Assembly (NCBI RefSeq): GCF_003576245.1
Contig: NZ_QWGA01000008.1
Coordinates: 186,001-250,000, forward strand
Direction: 5' to 3'
Origin: Henriciella algicola
Lineage (GTDB): Bacteria > Pseudomonadota > Alphaproteobacteria > Caulobacterales > Hyphomonadaceae
DNA: 64,000 nt
Program-made: the position numbers and the translations under genes
Shown here: positions 18,715 to 27,644 of the stretch, one piece after another
Numbering within the stretch: position 1 is the first letter of the stretch
Layout: every line of letters starts with the position of its first letter
Notes under the pieces: model-generated
Databases searched by the model: none
Seen by the model: the letters and a program-made list of their open reading frames with translations, nothing else
What the model was told of the DNA's origin: nothing

Positions 18715-19017
18715 CTAGTCATCGCGGTCTTCGCGCGTGCTGGTCACTTCGCCCGTGACGCCATCGACGATGACGTCATAGATCTTGCCGTCTGCAACCA
18801 CGGAGACTTCAAACTCCGGCGAGAAGGAATCATCCTCGATCTGGGCGTCAAAAGCCTTGCCCTGTGTTGCGCCTTCAGCTGCGACGATTGCATCGACGAG
18901 CGAAATGTCGGCGTCGCTAAGTGCGCGGGCATCTTCGACGTCGGCGATGGCGACGCCTGCGGTGGCTGCACCACCAATGACAGCGGCGGCGGCGAGGGTA
19001 CGAATTGGAAGTTTCAT
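18715..19017 (-). CDS. Periplasmic PepSY-domain protein
   Basis: Exported 100-residue protein with a signal peptide ending in AIA-D near residue 25 and a single PepSY domain (FDAQIEDDSFSPEFEVSVVADGKIYDVIVDGVTGEV pattern). PepSY modules are thought to act as inhibitors or ligand-binding units in the periplasm. AGGAG lies 7 bases ahead of the ATG. It is the first gene of a unit with the OmpR-type regulator and kinase, so a role as an accessory sensor or repressor of that kinase is a reasonable inference, not shown by the sequence. Confidence 0.82.
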   Translation of the reverse strand: MKLPIRTLAAAAVIGGAATAGVAIADVEDARALSDADISLVDAIVAAEGATQGKAFDAQIEDDSFSPEFEVSVVADGKIYDVIVDGVTGEVTSTREDRDD

Positions 19018-19236
19018 CTGGTTTCTCCTAAGCATTTTCAGTGTTCCAGAACTTTCTGGATGACTGGACCTTCGCACACGGCACCTGAAAAGGATTTTGC
19101 CGGAACTATACAGTTTCCCAATGTTGCACTGCACGCATGGAGGCGTGGCAGAGGCCGGTTAAGGGCTTGACGCTGCGTCGCCTGAGGCGCATCTCTTCGC
19201 ACACGCAAAAGACGATAGAACAGCCCGGAGGAAAAG

Positions 19237-20415
19237 ATGGCTCATGATCCCGTAGTAATCGTAGGTATGTCCCGCACGCCCATGGGCGGTCTGCTGGGCG
19301 ACCTCGCCGGCATGTCCGCAAATGAGCTTGGCGCCATTGCCGTGAAAGCCGCCTCGGACGAGGCGAAGCTCTCTGAGACGGACGTCAACGAGATCATCAT
19401 GGGCAACTGCCTGCCTGCAGGTCAGGGCCAGGCCCCGGCGCGTCAGGCAGCCATCAAGGCCGGTCTCGACAAGGGCACCGAAGCCACCACGATCAACAAG
19501 ATGTGCGGCTCCGGCCTTCAGGCGGCCGTCATGGGCGCAAACGCTATTGCAGCAGGCAATGCGAACATCGTGGTCGCAGGCGGCATGGAGTCGATGACCA
19601 ACGCGCCGCACCTCGTTGACCTTCGTAAGGGCCACAAATACGGCGCCTCTGGCATGAAGGACCATATGGCGACCGACGGTCTTGAGGACGCCTATGAAGG
19701 CGGCCCGATGGGCAACTTCGCCGACATGATCGCCCGCGAATACCAGTTCACGCGGGAGCAGCAGGATGCCTATGCGCTTGAAACGCTCGCGCGCGCCCAG
19801 AAGGCGACGAAGGAAGGCAAGTTCAAGCGCGAGATCGTTCCGGTCACGATGAAGACCCGCAAGGGCGATGTGACGGTCGACACGGACGAGCTTCCACGCA
19901 CCGCGATGCCGGACAAGATCCCGAGCCTTCGCCCGGCCTTCAACAAGGACGGCACGGTGACCGCTGCCAACGCATCTGCCATCTCTGACGGCGCGGCGGC
20001 TCTGGTCCTGATGAAACAGTCTGAAGCTGAGAAGCGCGGCCTGAAGCCGATCGCCAAGATCGTGTCTTCCTCCAGCCATGCGCATGAGCCGAAATACTTC
20101 ACCACAGCGCCCGTGCCTGCGATGAAGAAGGCGCTGGAAAAAGCTGGCTGGTCCAAGGACGATGTCGGCCTCTGGGAAATCAACGAAGCCTTTGCTGTCG
20201 TTCCGATGATCGCCATGAAAGAGCTCGGCCTCTCGCATGACATCGTCAACGTCAATGGCGGCGCCTGCGCCATGGGCCACCCGATCGGTGCATCCGGCGC
20301 GCGTATTCTCGTCACGCTGCTCGCCGCGATGGAGGACCGCGATGTGAAGAAGGGCGTTGCTTCGCTCTGCATCGGCGGCGGCGAAGGCATCGCCATGTGC
20401 GTTGAGCGCGTCTAG
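19237..20415 (+). CDS. Acetyl-CoA C-acyltransferase (thiolase)
   Basis: Thiolase, 392 residues, condensing or cleaving acyl-CoAs in the cytoplasm. The nucleophile Cys90 (NKMCGSGLQA), the His348 block GHPIGASGAR and the second Cys378 (CIGGGEG) are all present. The single-domain length and motifs fit the acetoacetyl-CoA thiolase class, though a degradative thiolase is not excluded. AGGA precedes the ATG. A DUF2332 gene follows 9 bases later and is probably co-transcribed. Confidence 0.93.
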   Translation: MAHDPVVIVGMSRTPMGGLLGDLAGMSANELGAIAVKAASDEAKLSETDVNEIIMGNCLPAGQGQAPARQAAIKAGLDKGTEATTINKMCGSGLQAAVMGANAIAAGNANIVVAGGMESMTNAPHLVDLRKGHKYGASGMKDHMATDGLEDAYEGGPMGNFADMIAREYQFTREQQDAYALETLARAQKATKEGKFKREIVPVTMKTRKGDVTVDTDELPRTAMPDKIPSLRPAFNKDGTVTAANASAISDGAAALVLMKQSEAEKRGLKPIAKIVSSSSHAHEPKYFTTAPVPAMKKALEKAGWSKDDVGLWEINEAFAVVPMIAMKELGLSHDIVNVNGGACAMGHPIGASGARILVTLLAAMEDRDVKKGVASLCIGGGEGIAMCVERV

Positions 20416-20424
20416 GCGCCAGGC

Positions 20425-21501
20425 TTGCTAGGCGAGACAATTATCCCGGCCCATTTCCGCGAACAGGCGGAATGGTGCCGGACTTTGGGCTCGTCATTCA
20501 CGGCAGACCTCTGTCTTGCCTTTGCAGAAGATTTCGAGGCCGGCGGTATTATCGCCGGCCTTGTTTCTGACTGGCCGACCAATCCCCGCAAGGACGCGCT
20601 TGCGCTCCGGCTAGCCGGTTGCCTACATCATGCGGTGCTGACAGGCCGTGCGCCGGAACTGGCGCGCACCTATCCAGCGTCCGATCCCCACTGGAAGATG
20701 AGCAAGGTCTGGCCACTGGCCCGAGACTGGCTATCGGGACACCGCGACTGGGTCATAGCTTTCCTAGAAAGCCCGCCGCAGACCAATGAAACACGGCGCT
20801 GCATTGCGCTGCTGCCGGGGTTTCTGGAGCTGGCGCACCGTTTCGATATGCCTATGCACCTTCTGGAACTGGGGGCCAGCGCGGGTCTCAACCAGAACTG
20901 GGATCGCTACAGCTATTCGACCTCCAGCTGGCAGCGCCTGCAGCGGCCCAAAAGCGGCGTCACGATCACCACCGACTGGCAGATTGATCCGCCCCGTTAC
21001 CTAGATGCCCAGCCGCGCGTCGACAGCAGGGCCGCCTGCGACCTCTCGCCCTTCGATCTCAGTGATCCTGAGCAGGTCATGCGCCTGAAGTGCTACACTT
21101 GGCCCGATCAGGAAGAGCGCCTGTCACGCCTCGATGCGGCAGTCAGGCTGGCCCAGCAGACGGGCATAAGCGTGGACAAGGCGGACGCTGCCGACTGGCT
21201 CACCCGAAAGCTTGAGGCGCGCCCGGCGAAGGGGCTCACCGTCGTCTTTCACTCCGTCTTCCTGATCTATCCGCCGCGCGAGGTCATAGGCCAGATCATG
21301 AGCACGATCGCCGCGCATGGCGAACGCGCGACGCCGGACGCGCCGCTCGCCTGGCTATCCTATGAATCCGAGGCCCTTTTCGGCGGCAGCACCGATACGC
21401 CGCTGATGGAAACCCGCATGCAAGTCTGGCCGGGCGGTAAGGCACGCACGCTCAACCGCTCAAACGGACACGTCACGCAGGTGATCGCACCGCCCGCGTG
21501 A
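20425..21501 (+). CDS. DUF2332 family protein
   Basis: Cytoplasmic protein of 358 residues matching the DUF2332 family, which has no known function. Recognisable blocks are the N-terminal FREQAEWC, the segment LLELGASAGLNQNWDRY (resembling a methyltransferase-like GxSxG nucleotide loop) and FHSVFLIYPP. The start is a TTG 9 bases after the thiolase stop; no strong ribosome site is visible, so it may depend on coupling. Its stop codon directly abuts the stop codon of the convergent serine hydrolase. Confidence 0.75.
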   Translation: MLGETIIPAHFREQAEWCRTLGSSFTADLCLAFAEDFEAGGIIAGLVSDWPTNPRKDALALRLAGCLHHAVLTGRAPELARTYPASDPHWKMSKVWPLARDWLSGHRDWVIAFLESPPQTNETRRCIALLPGFLELAHRFDMPMHLLELGASAGLNQNWDRYSYSTSSWQRLQRPKSGVTITTDWQIDPPRYLDAQPRVDSRAACDLSPFDLSDPEQVMRLKCYTWPDQEERLSRLDAAVRLAQQTGISVDKADAADWLTRKLEARPAKGLTVVFHSVFLIYPPREVIGQIMSTIAAHGERATPDAPLAWLSYESEALFGGSTDTPLMETRMQVWPGGKARTLNRSNGHVTQVIAPPA

Positions 21502-22641
21502 TTATTCGTTATCTTCGGCCAGTCGGGCTTCGATCGCAGACACAAGAGCGCCAACGGCCTCACTGGAGGCATCCGTGTACAAATTCGTATTCACGATCAG
21601 GACCGTGTCTTCCTGCGGCACCAGCTCAACATGCGACAGCCACATCGTGTTCGAACCGCGATGGGCATAGATCCGGCCAAGCTCGTCGCGGCTGCCGATG
21701 CCCCAGCCCATGGCGTAGTCGGCGTCGTCATCTGGCCACGGCGCTAGCAGCTTCCGGCGCGTGCCCTCTGTCATGAGGTCGCTTTCCTCGTCGATGAACG
21801 AGGCAAGCAGTCGAAGATGGCTGTCTATCGTGGCGTGCGCCGTGCCCGCAGGTCCAAGCGCCGGCGGATTGTCTGCCCCGCTGCCCCGGCCGGCGGAGAC
21901 CTTGAAGCCGAACACGGTGTTATGCCCAAGCGGCCCCGACCGCGGGGCACCGAAGCCCCAGCCATCCGTCCAGTCGCTGCCGTCAGCCTCAAAGACCATC
22001 TCGCGGATCGCGTCTTCCCAGCTTTGGCCGGTGATCACTTCGATAGCGGACCCGGCAACGATGTAATTGAGATTGCTGTATTCGAACGCGCCAATCTCTC
22101 CGGGAGGAGGTTCGACAAGCCTAGAGAGCACCGTTTCCAGTCGCTGCTCTGTCATCGGGCTGTCATCGCTGGCGCGCGACAATAGCCAGACCGGGCCGAC
22201 CTGACCGGCGCCAGAGCGGTGCGCGAAGAGGTCTTCAATTGTGACGTCGGTCCATGCCGGATCAATCGAGCTCGCCTGACCCTCAAACAGCGAAGCGACA
22301 GATGCTCCCCATTCGGCATGTCCGTGTTCCACAAGCCGCGCGTAGAGAAGGGCTGTCAGCGCCTTGGTGTTGGAGCCTATGTGCCAAGCCGCATCTTTCG
22401 TTACCGGCGTGTCTGACTTTGAGCTTTCCGTTCCTGCGACGGCAATAACCGGCTCATCGCCAACCTCAAGGACGCCCGCGCCGAGGGCGATGAGGCCGTA
22501 CTCCTCGTGGATCTGTGCGACCTGCTCATCCAGCCAGTCTTGCGTAACTGGCGCGGCCAGGGCCGAGGCGGACAAAAGGCTGAGCGCGCCAGCTATGGCT
22601 GCGAGCTTGCGGAACGGAAAGGGCAGGGTGCGCCCTGCCAT
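21502..22641 (-). CDS. Serine hydrolase, beta-lactamase class C / penicillin-binding-protein-like
   Basis: Exported serine hydrolase of 379 residues: signal peptide cleaved near ALA-A (residues 29-30), the Ser90-x-x-Lys93 catalytic motif in GSNTKALTALLY, a Tyr-Ser-Asn motif in FEYSNLNYIV and a His-Arg-Gly in place of the KTG box (YAHRGSNTMW). This group includes esterases, D-amino-acid peptidases and penicillin-binding-protein-like enzymes; a true AmpC beta-lactamase is not implied. The ATG at 22641 shares its A with the TGA stop of the Lrp gene, so translation is coupled. A much longer upstream reading runs through that gene out of frame. Confidence 0.87.
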   Translation of the reverse strand: MAGRTLPFPFRKLAAIAGALSLLSASALAAPVTQDWLDEQVAQIHEEYGLIALGAGVLEVGDEPVIAVAGTESSKSDTPVTKDAAWHIGSNTKALTALLYARLVEHGHAEWGASVASLFEGQASSIDPAWTDVTIEDLFAHRSGAGQVGPVWLLSRASDDSPMTEQRLETVLSRLVEPPPGEIGAFEYSNLNYIVAGSAIEVITGQSWEDAIREMVFEADGSDWTDGWGFGAPRSGPLGHNTVFGFKVSAGRGSGADNPPALGPAGTAHATIDSHLRLLASFIDEESDLMTEGTRRKLLAPWPDDDADYAMGWGIGSRDELGRIYAHRGSNTMWLSHVELVPQEDTVLIVNTNLYTDASSEAVGALVSAIEARLAEDNE

Positions 22642-23135
22642 CAGCTTGCCGGAACGTAGTCGCTGACGAGGCCGAGCGGCAGCGCGGTCGTGCGCTTGGC
22701 GATATTGATCACGATGCGCGATTGCACGTCCGAAACAAGGCCCGAGCCAAGCAGCTTCTCGCGCAGGAAGGTATCGTAGGCGTGCATGTCTGTCGTTGTG
22801 ATGCGGATCACATAGTCGACAGCGCCCGTCACCGTCATACATTCAAGGACCTCGGCCCATTTGAGGACGAGGGCTTCGAACTTGGCGAGGTTTTCCTTGC
22901 TCGGCAGCGCCAGCTTCACGCTCGCGACGACTTCGAAGCCAAGACCCAGAGCGTCGCGGTCGAGCAGGGTGACGCGGCCACGGATGATGCCCGCTTCTTC
23001 CATGCGCTTGATGCGGCGCCAGCAGGGCGACGACGACAGACCCACACGGTCTGCGATCTCGGCGACAGAGAGGGCGGCGTCTTTCTGAATCAGGTCCAGA
23101 ATCTTTGCGTCGATGGCGTCAAGTGATTGGGGCAA
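22641..23135 (-). CDS. Lrp/AsnC family transcriptional regulator
   Basis: Amino-acid-responsive regulator, 164 residues: N-terminal helix-turn-helix (IAEIADRVGLSSSPCWRRIKRMEEAGII) and a C-terminal RAM ligand domain (VTGAVDYVIRITTTDMHAYDTFLREKLL). The SSSPCWRRIKR recognition segment is typical of Lrp-type proteins. It is divergent from the indolepyruvate oxidoreductase gene with 129 bases between, the usual layout for a regulator of a neighbouring amino-acid catabolic gene, and is coupled to the serine hydrolase downstream. Confidence 0.92.
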   Translation of the reverse strand: MPQSLDAIDAKILDLIQKDAALSVAEIADRVGLSSSPCWRRIKRMEEAGIIRGRVTLLDRDALGLGFEVVASVKLALPSKENLAKFEALVLKWAEVLECMTVTGAVDYVIRITTTDMHAYDTFLREKLLGSGLVSDVQSRIVINIAKRTTALPLGLVSDYVPAS

Positions 23136-23264
23136 TTTTTCTCCCTATGCGCGCTCTAAAATGGAACAACTTGCCTGTTCTTACGCTATATACGGCAATA
23201 TGGGCAAGCATTTTCGGCGAAAAATGCAAATAATATAGCTTCAAAGCTTTATGGGAGCCGTTCC
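23136..23264. promoter_or_regulatory. Divergent control region between lrp-like gene and oxidoreductase
   Basis: This 129-base AT-richer space holds three short dyads: GAACA-N7-TGTTC near 23164-23180, an imperfect CATTTTC / GAAAAATG dyad at 23209-23226, and AGCTT-CA-AAGCT at 23237-23248. Lrp proteins bind short AT-rich dyads, often several in a row, so these are candidate sites. Which of them is used cannot be decided here. Confidence 0.45.
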
Positions 23265-26200
23265 TTGGAACACCGCGAAGTCACGCTGAACGATAAATAC
23301 GATCTTGTCGAGGGTCATGCCTACATGACGGGTATCCAGGCGCTGGTGCGCCTGCCGCTTGATCAGAAGCGCCTCGACCTTGAGGCCGGGCATAATACGG
23401 CCGGCTTTATTTCCGGCTATCGCGGCTCGCCGCTGGGTGGTTATGACCAGCAGCTTCGCGCCGCCGGCAAGTGGCTCGACCAGTATGAGATCGAATTCTG
23501 GGAAGGCCTCAATGAGGACCTAGGCGCAACGGCGGTCTGGGGCTCGCAGCAGCTCGGCCTCTTCCCGGGTGCAAAGCGCGACGGCCTGTTCGGCATCTGG
23601 TACGGCAAGGCGCCGGGCGTTGACCGCACCGGTGACGCCTTCAAGCACGCCAACGCAGCCGGCACCTCCCGGCTTGGCGGCGTCCTCGCCATCTGCGGCG
23701 ACGACCACACCTGCAAATCCTCGACGCTGCCATCGCAGTCTGAATACGCGATGCGCGACGCGGAAATTCCGGTCCTGAACCCGGCTTCCATTCAGGATGT
23801 ACTGGATTACGGCATTCATGGCTGGGCGATGAGCCGCTTCTCAGGCGCTTGGACCTCGCTGATCGCGCTCGCCGACACGATGGACTCCGGCGCAGTTGTC
23901 GATGTCACGCTGAACCGCCTCAACCTCATCAAGCCGGACTTCGAATTCCCCGAAAGCGGCGTTCACATGCGCCGCGGCGACAATCCGATCGAGAAAGAGC
24001 GCCGCCTTCGCGAGGTAAAGCTGCCAGCCGCCCAGGCCTGGGTCCGCGCAAACCAGCTCGACCATGTTCTCGTCCCGTCGCCAAAGCCGCGCGTCGGCAT
24101 TATCACGACCGGTCAGGCTGCCCGCGACATCTTCGAGGCGCTTGCAGCAATCGGCATCACGCCAGAGGAAGCTGGCCGCCTCGGCATCAGCGTCTTCAAG
24201 GTCGCCATGCCGTGGCCGCTCGAGCCGACCCGCATCCGTGAATTCTGTAAGGGCCTCGAGCGCGTTCTCGTGATCGAGCACAAGCGCCCACTGATCGAAG
24301 AGCAGCTTCGCTCCGTCCTCTACAGCCTGCCCGACAATGAGCGCCCTTTCATCGAAGGCAAGCAGGACCGTTTCGGCAAGCCGCTGCTCAGCCAGGTGTC
24401 TTCCATTCCAGTCCCGGAAATGGCGCACGCGCTCGTTGGCGCCGTGCCGGGCGAGTGGGACAAGTCCGCCGCAGACCGCTACTTCCAGCGCGTCGGCGCC
24501 GCTGGTCAGGCCGCGCAGTCGAATGCGTCCCCGACCGTCCGCACTCCGCACTATTGTTCGGGCTGCCCGCACAATACATCGACCACTGTACCTGAAGGCT
24601 CGCGCGCGCTTGCCGGTATCGGCTGCCACTACATGGCGAACTTCATGCCGGACCGTAAGACCGACATGACCAGCCAGATGGGCGGCGAAGGCGTTGCCTG
24701 GATCGGCCAGTATTTCGCGACCGACGAGGACCACATGTTCGTCAATCTCGGCGACGGCACGTATTCGCACTCAGGCTCGCTCGCCATTCGCGCTGCGGTC
24801 ACCTCCGGCGCGAACATGACCTACAAGATCCTCTACAATGACGCCGTCGCGATGACGGGTGGCCAGACCGTCGAGTCCGGCCAGACCCCGGTCGATATTG
24901 CCCAGCAGGTCGAGGCCGAAGGCGTGAAGACGATCGTCGTCGTGACCGAGGACCCGACCCGTTATGCAGGCGTCAAAGGCCTGCCGCGTTCGGTGAAGAT
25001 CTATGACCGCGAAGAGCTCGATGACGTGCAGAAGATGCTACGCGACACCAAGGGCGTCTCCGTCATGATCTATGACCAGGTCTGCGCCACTGAGAAGCGC
25101 CGCCGCTCCAAGCGCGGCCTTCGCGAGCCGGATCGTGTACGCGTGATGATCAACCAGGAAGTCTGCGAAGGCTGCGGCGACTGCTCGATCAAGTCGAACT
25201 GTCTCTCTGTTGAGCCGGTCGAGACCGAACTTGGCCGCAAGCGCCGCATCAATCAGTCGACCTGTAACACCGACCTTTCCTGTCTGCGCGGCTTTTGCCC
25301 GAGCTTTGTGACCATCAAGGACGCGCACTTCGCAGCAGAGGACGCACCGGTTCTCGACGTAGATGCATCGAACCTGCCGCTGCCGGACCTGCCACCTGTC
25401 GCCCAGCCATGGAACATCCTGTTCACGGGCGTCGGCGGCACGGGCGTTACGACCGTGGCGGCTGTGCTCGCCATGGCGGCGCATGTTGACGGCAATGCAG
25501 CCTCATCGCTCGACATGACCGGCCTTGCCCAGAAGGGCGGCCCTGTGCTCTCGCACCTTCGCTTTGCGCGTGAGCCGGACATGATCTCGACGGGCCGCGT
25601 GCCACCGGCGTCGGCTGACGCCATCATTGGCTGTGACCTTGTCGTGGCGGCTGGCGGCGATGCTATCTCGCTGATGGATGTCAGCCGTACGCATGTGACG
25701 GCAAACGCTGACGTGACACCGACCAGCGAGTTCATTCGCGACCGGTCCAAGACCTTTGAAAGCCAGCTTCTCGCCGCCCGCGTGAAGCGCCAGGCCAAGG
25801 ATTTCGGCTCCATCGACGCTGAGTCGCTTGCACTCGGCTATATGAACGACGCGATCTACACGAACATGATCATGGTCGGTTACGCCTGGCAGAAGGGCCT
25901 CGTGCCCGTCTCGCTTCGCGGTCTCTACCGCGCCATCAAGCTCAATGGCGTGAAGATCGAAGAGAACATGAAGGCCTTTGATGTTGGCCGGATTGCAGCC
26001 GTCGACCCGGACCGTCTTGAACAGACCTCAGATCCACGCGGCGACGTCGCCCCGATGACGCTGGACCAGATCATTGAGAACCGCGCCGAGCGTCTCACGG
26101 CTTACCAGAACGAAGCCTATGCGCAGAAGTACCGCGATCTCGTCGCAAAGGTGCGCAAGGACGAAGAGGCTGCGGGTCTTGGCGAAGGCTTCACCACGGC

Positions 26201-26723
26201 TGTCGCGAAGTTTGCTTTCAAGCTCATGGCCTATAAGGATGAGTATGAAGTCGCGCGCCTCTACACAGACGGCTCTTTCGAGAAGAAACTTCGCGAAACC
26301 TTCCACGGTGGCAAGATCAGCTATCTGATGGCGCCGCCTTTGATCGCGAAGAAGGACTCCAACGGTCATCTCAAGAAGAAGCCATTCGGCCCATGGATGA
26401 AGACTGTCTTCAGCATGATGCGCCGCTTCAAGGGTCTGCGCGGCACCGCCTTCGACCCATTCGGCTATACCGAAGAGCGCAAGATGGAGCGCGGTCTCCG
26501 CGACACCTATCTTGAGCGCGTCGCCGACATGTCAGGCAAGCTGACCAAGAAGAACCATGAGCTTGCCATCGCGATTGCGTCCATCCCGGACGAGATCCGC
26601 GGCTATGGCCACGTCAAGGAAGCGTCCGTCGAAGCGGCAAAAGGCCATGAGGCAGAGCTGATGCAGAACTGGCCGGAAGGCGGCATGCCGAAGCAGAAGA
26701 AGACGCTGATCGCGGCTGAATAA
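23265..26723 (+). CDS. Indolepyruvate:ferredoxin oxidoreductase family protein (fused)
   Basis: Large cytoplasmic 2-oxoacid oxidoreductase, 1152 residues, that decarboxylates aryl- or branched-chain 2-oxoacids to acyl-CoA with ferredoxin as acceptor. Order: thiamine-pyrophosphate domains including SGCPHNTST near residue 430 and GDGTYSHSGSLA near 500; a cysteine cluster CEGCGDCSIKSNC (about 632) and CNTDLSCLRGFC for iron-sulfur centres; and a C-terminal gamma domain GVGGTGVTTVAAVLA (about 720-900). The three parts, separate in archaea, are fused, as in other alpha- and betaproteobacteria. The start is a TTG with GGGAG 6 bases ahead. A terminator follows. Confidence 0.93.
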   Translation: MEHREVTLNDKYDLVEGHAYMTGIQALVRLPLDQKRLDLEAGHNTAGFISGYRGSPLGGYDQQLRAAGKWLDQYEIEFWEGLNEDLGATAVWGSQQLGLFPGAKRDGLFGIWYGKAPGVDRTGDAFKHANAAGTSRLGGVLAICGDDHTCKSSTLPSQSEYAMRDAEIPVLNPASIQDVLDYGIHGWAMSRFSGAWTSLIALADTMDSGAVVDVTLNRLNLIKPDFEFPESGVHMRRGDNPIEKERRLREVKLPAAQAWVRANQLDHVLVPSPKPRVGIITTGQAARDIFEALAAIGITPEEAGRLGISVFKVAMPWPLEPTRIREFCKGLERVLVIEHKRPLIEEQLRSVLYSLPDNERPFIEGKQDRFGKPLLSQVSSIPVPEMAHALVGAVPGEWDKSAADRYFQRVGAAGQAAQSNASPTVRTPHYCSGCPHNTSTTVPEGSRALAGIGCHYMANFMPDRKTDMTSQMGGEGVAWIGQYFATDEDHMFVNLGDGTYSHSGSLAIRAAVTSGANMTYKILYNDAVAMTGGQTVESGQTPVDIAQQVEAEGVKTIVVVTEDPTRYAGVKGLPRSVKIYDREELDDVQKMLRDTKGVSVMIYDQVCATEKRRRSKRGLREPDRVRVMINQEVCEGCGDCSIKSNCLSVEPVETELGRKRRINQSTCNTDLSCLRGFCPSFVTIKDAHFAAEDAPVLDVDASNLPLPDLPPVAQPWNILFTGVGGTGVTTVAAVLAMAAHVDGNAASSLDMTGLAQKGGPVLSHLRFAREPDMISTGRVPPASADAIIGCDLVVAAGGDAISLMDVSRTHVTANADVTPTSEFIRDRSKTFESQLLAARVKRQAKDFGSIDAESLALGYMNDAIYTNMIMVGYAWQKGLVPVSLRGLYRAIKLNGVKIEENMKAFDVGRIAAVDPDRLEQTSDPRGDVAPMTLDQIIENRAERLTAYQNEAYAQKYRDLVAKVRKDEEAAGLGEGFTTAVAKFAFKLMAYKDEYEVARLYTDGSFEKKLRETFHGGKISYLMAPPLIAKKDSNGHLKKKPFGPWMKTVFSMMRRFKGLRGTAFDPFGYTEERKMERGLRDTYLERVADMSGKLTKKNHELAIAIASIPDEIRGYGHVKEASVEAAKGHEAELMQNWPEGGMPKQKKTLIAAE

Positions 26724-26748
26724 GCCCGACCAGTCAAACCAATATGAG

Positions 26749-26782
26749 AAGGCCGCTTCCGGCAGAAGGAGGCGGCCTTTTT
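26749..26782 (+). terminator. Rho-independent terminator after the oxidoreductase
   Basis: AAGGCCGCTTCC pairs with GGAGGCGGCCTT (one G-T wobble) around a 7-base loop and ends in TTTTT. It lies just before the stop of the convergent lipoprotein gene and may serve both strands weakly. Confidence 0.85.
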
Positions 26783-26789
26783 CTTTGTG

Positions 26790-27179
26790 TCAGCTCGCGA
26801 CGCTGACGATGACTTCGAGCACACTCGCGCTGCTCTCCAGCGCCGCAAGTTCTGCGTAGAGCGACGCTGCAGCGATGTCCTTGCTGATCGCGCTAACCTG
26901 CCCGGCCGCGTTCAGTGTCATGATGGTGAGTGTCAGCACCCGCGCGGATGTATCGAGAACGCCGTCAGCTACCTCGATTGGAAACTTGCCGACATGGTAG
27001 GCACCCTTGCCGACGGCGTAGGCGCCGCGTCCTGTATAGTAGAGGCCTGTGCCAGCCGCGCGCGTCCCGTGATAGGCCCCCTTGAAGGGTAGGGCGGCGG
27101 CTTCGCCTGTTACCTTGGCCACCGTGCAGCCTGATGTCAGTCCTGCGCCGACCAATACCGATGCGATCAGTCCCCTCAT
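26790..27179 (-). CDS. Small lipoprotein of unknown function
   Basis: Lipoprotein of 129 residues with lipobox TSGC (Cys18). A glycine-tyrosine-rich stretch (YHGTRAAGTGLYYTGRGAYAVGKGAYHVGK) precedes a helix- and strand-forming C-terminal half. It shares a pattern with the lipoprotein encoded just upstream: YYTG(R/K)GA, then VAD-V-D, then LT and an EL-AL block, suggesting tandem duplication followed by divergence. It is last in a minus-strand unit with lysS; 95 bases separate it from the preceding gene. Confidence 0.7.
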   Translation of the reverse strand: MRGLIASVLVGAGLTSGCTVAKVTGEAAALPFKGAYHGTRAAGTGLYYTGRGAYAVGKGAYHVGKFPIEVADGVLDTSARVLTLTIMTLNAAGQVSAISKDIAAASLYAELAALESSASVLEVIVSVAS

Positions 27180-27274
27180 GCGCTTGCCCCCTCATTGCCC
27201 GCATGAAAGCTGGCAGAAAGGTCTTAAGGCAGGCCTTGGAGATAGGCAGGTTTTATTGGTTAACCGGTGAGGGA

Positions 27275-27634
27275 TCAGGGCCTGTCGACATAGACGTCGA
27301 CGACATCGTCGCGCTCCGACAGGGCATCGAGTTCGTCCTCGAGGGCGCGCGCCGGGATGATCCGGTCGCTGACATACATGTCGCCGCGATCGCGAAACCG
27401 CACGGTTAGTTTCAAGCGCCCGCGCTCCATATCACCAACATCATCGGCGACAGTGACGGGCACGCCATCGCCGCCCGAGACGAGGCCGACGGCGCCCTTG
27501 CCCGTATAGTAAACCGTCTTGCCGGCCAGTTCGACACCGGACCCGATCGCGCCCACCGTTGCGCCAGCCACGCTGGCAGCGAGGCAGCCAGACAGGGCAA
27601 GAACGGCGAGCGGAGCAAGGATGAGCGCTTTCAT
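27275..27634 (-). CDS. Small lipoprotein of unknown function, lysS-linked
   Basis: Lipoprotein of 119 residues with lipobox LSGC (Cys17). After a glycine-rich segment with YYTGKGAVG it has a charged C-terminal half (DRGDMYVSDRIIPARALEDELDALSERDDVVDVYVD) of alpha/beta character. The start MKALILAP at 27634 is 10 bases after the lysS stop, so it is probably co-transcribed with lysS. It appears to be a distant paralogue of the next lipoprotein. Function unknown. Confidence 0.72.
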   Translation of the reverse strand: MKALILAPLAVLALSGCLAASVAGATVGAIGSGVELAGKTVYYTGKGAVGLVSGGDGVPVTVADDVGDMERGRLKLTVRFRDRGDMYVSDRIIPARALEDELDALSERDDVVDVYVDRP

Positions 27635-27644
27635 GCGCTCAGTC

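Noticed and set aside
19159-20280. 373-codon open frame antisense to the thiolase
   Set aside because: The thiolase reading has all catalytic motifs; the antisense frame comes from high-GC codon bias.
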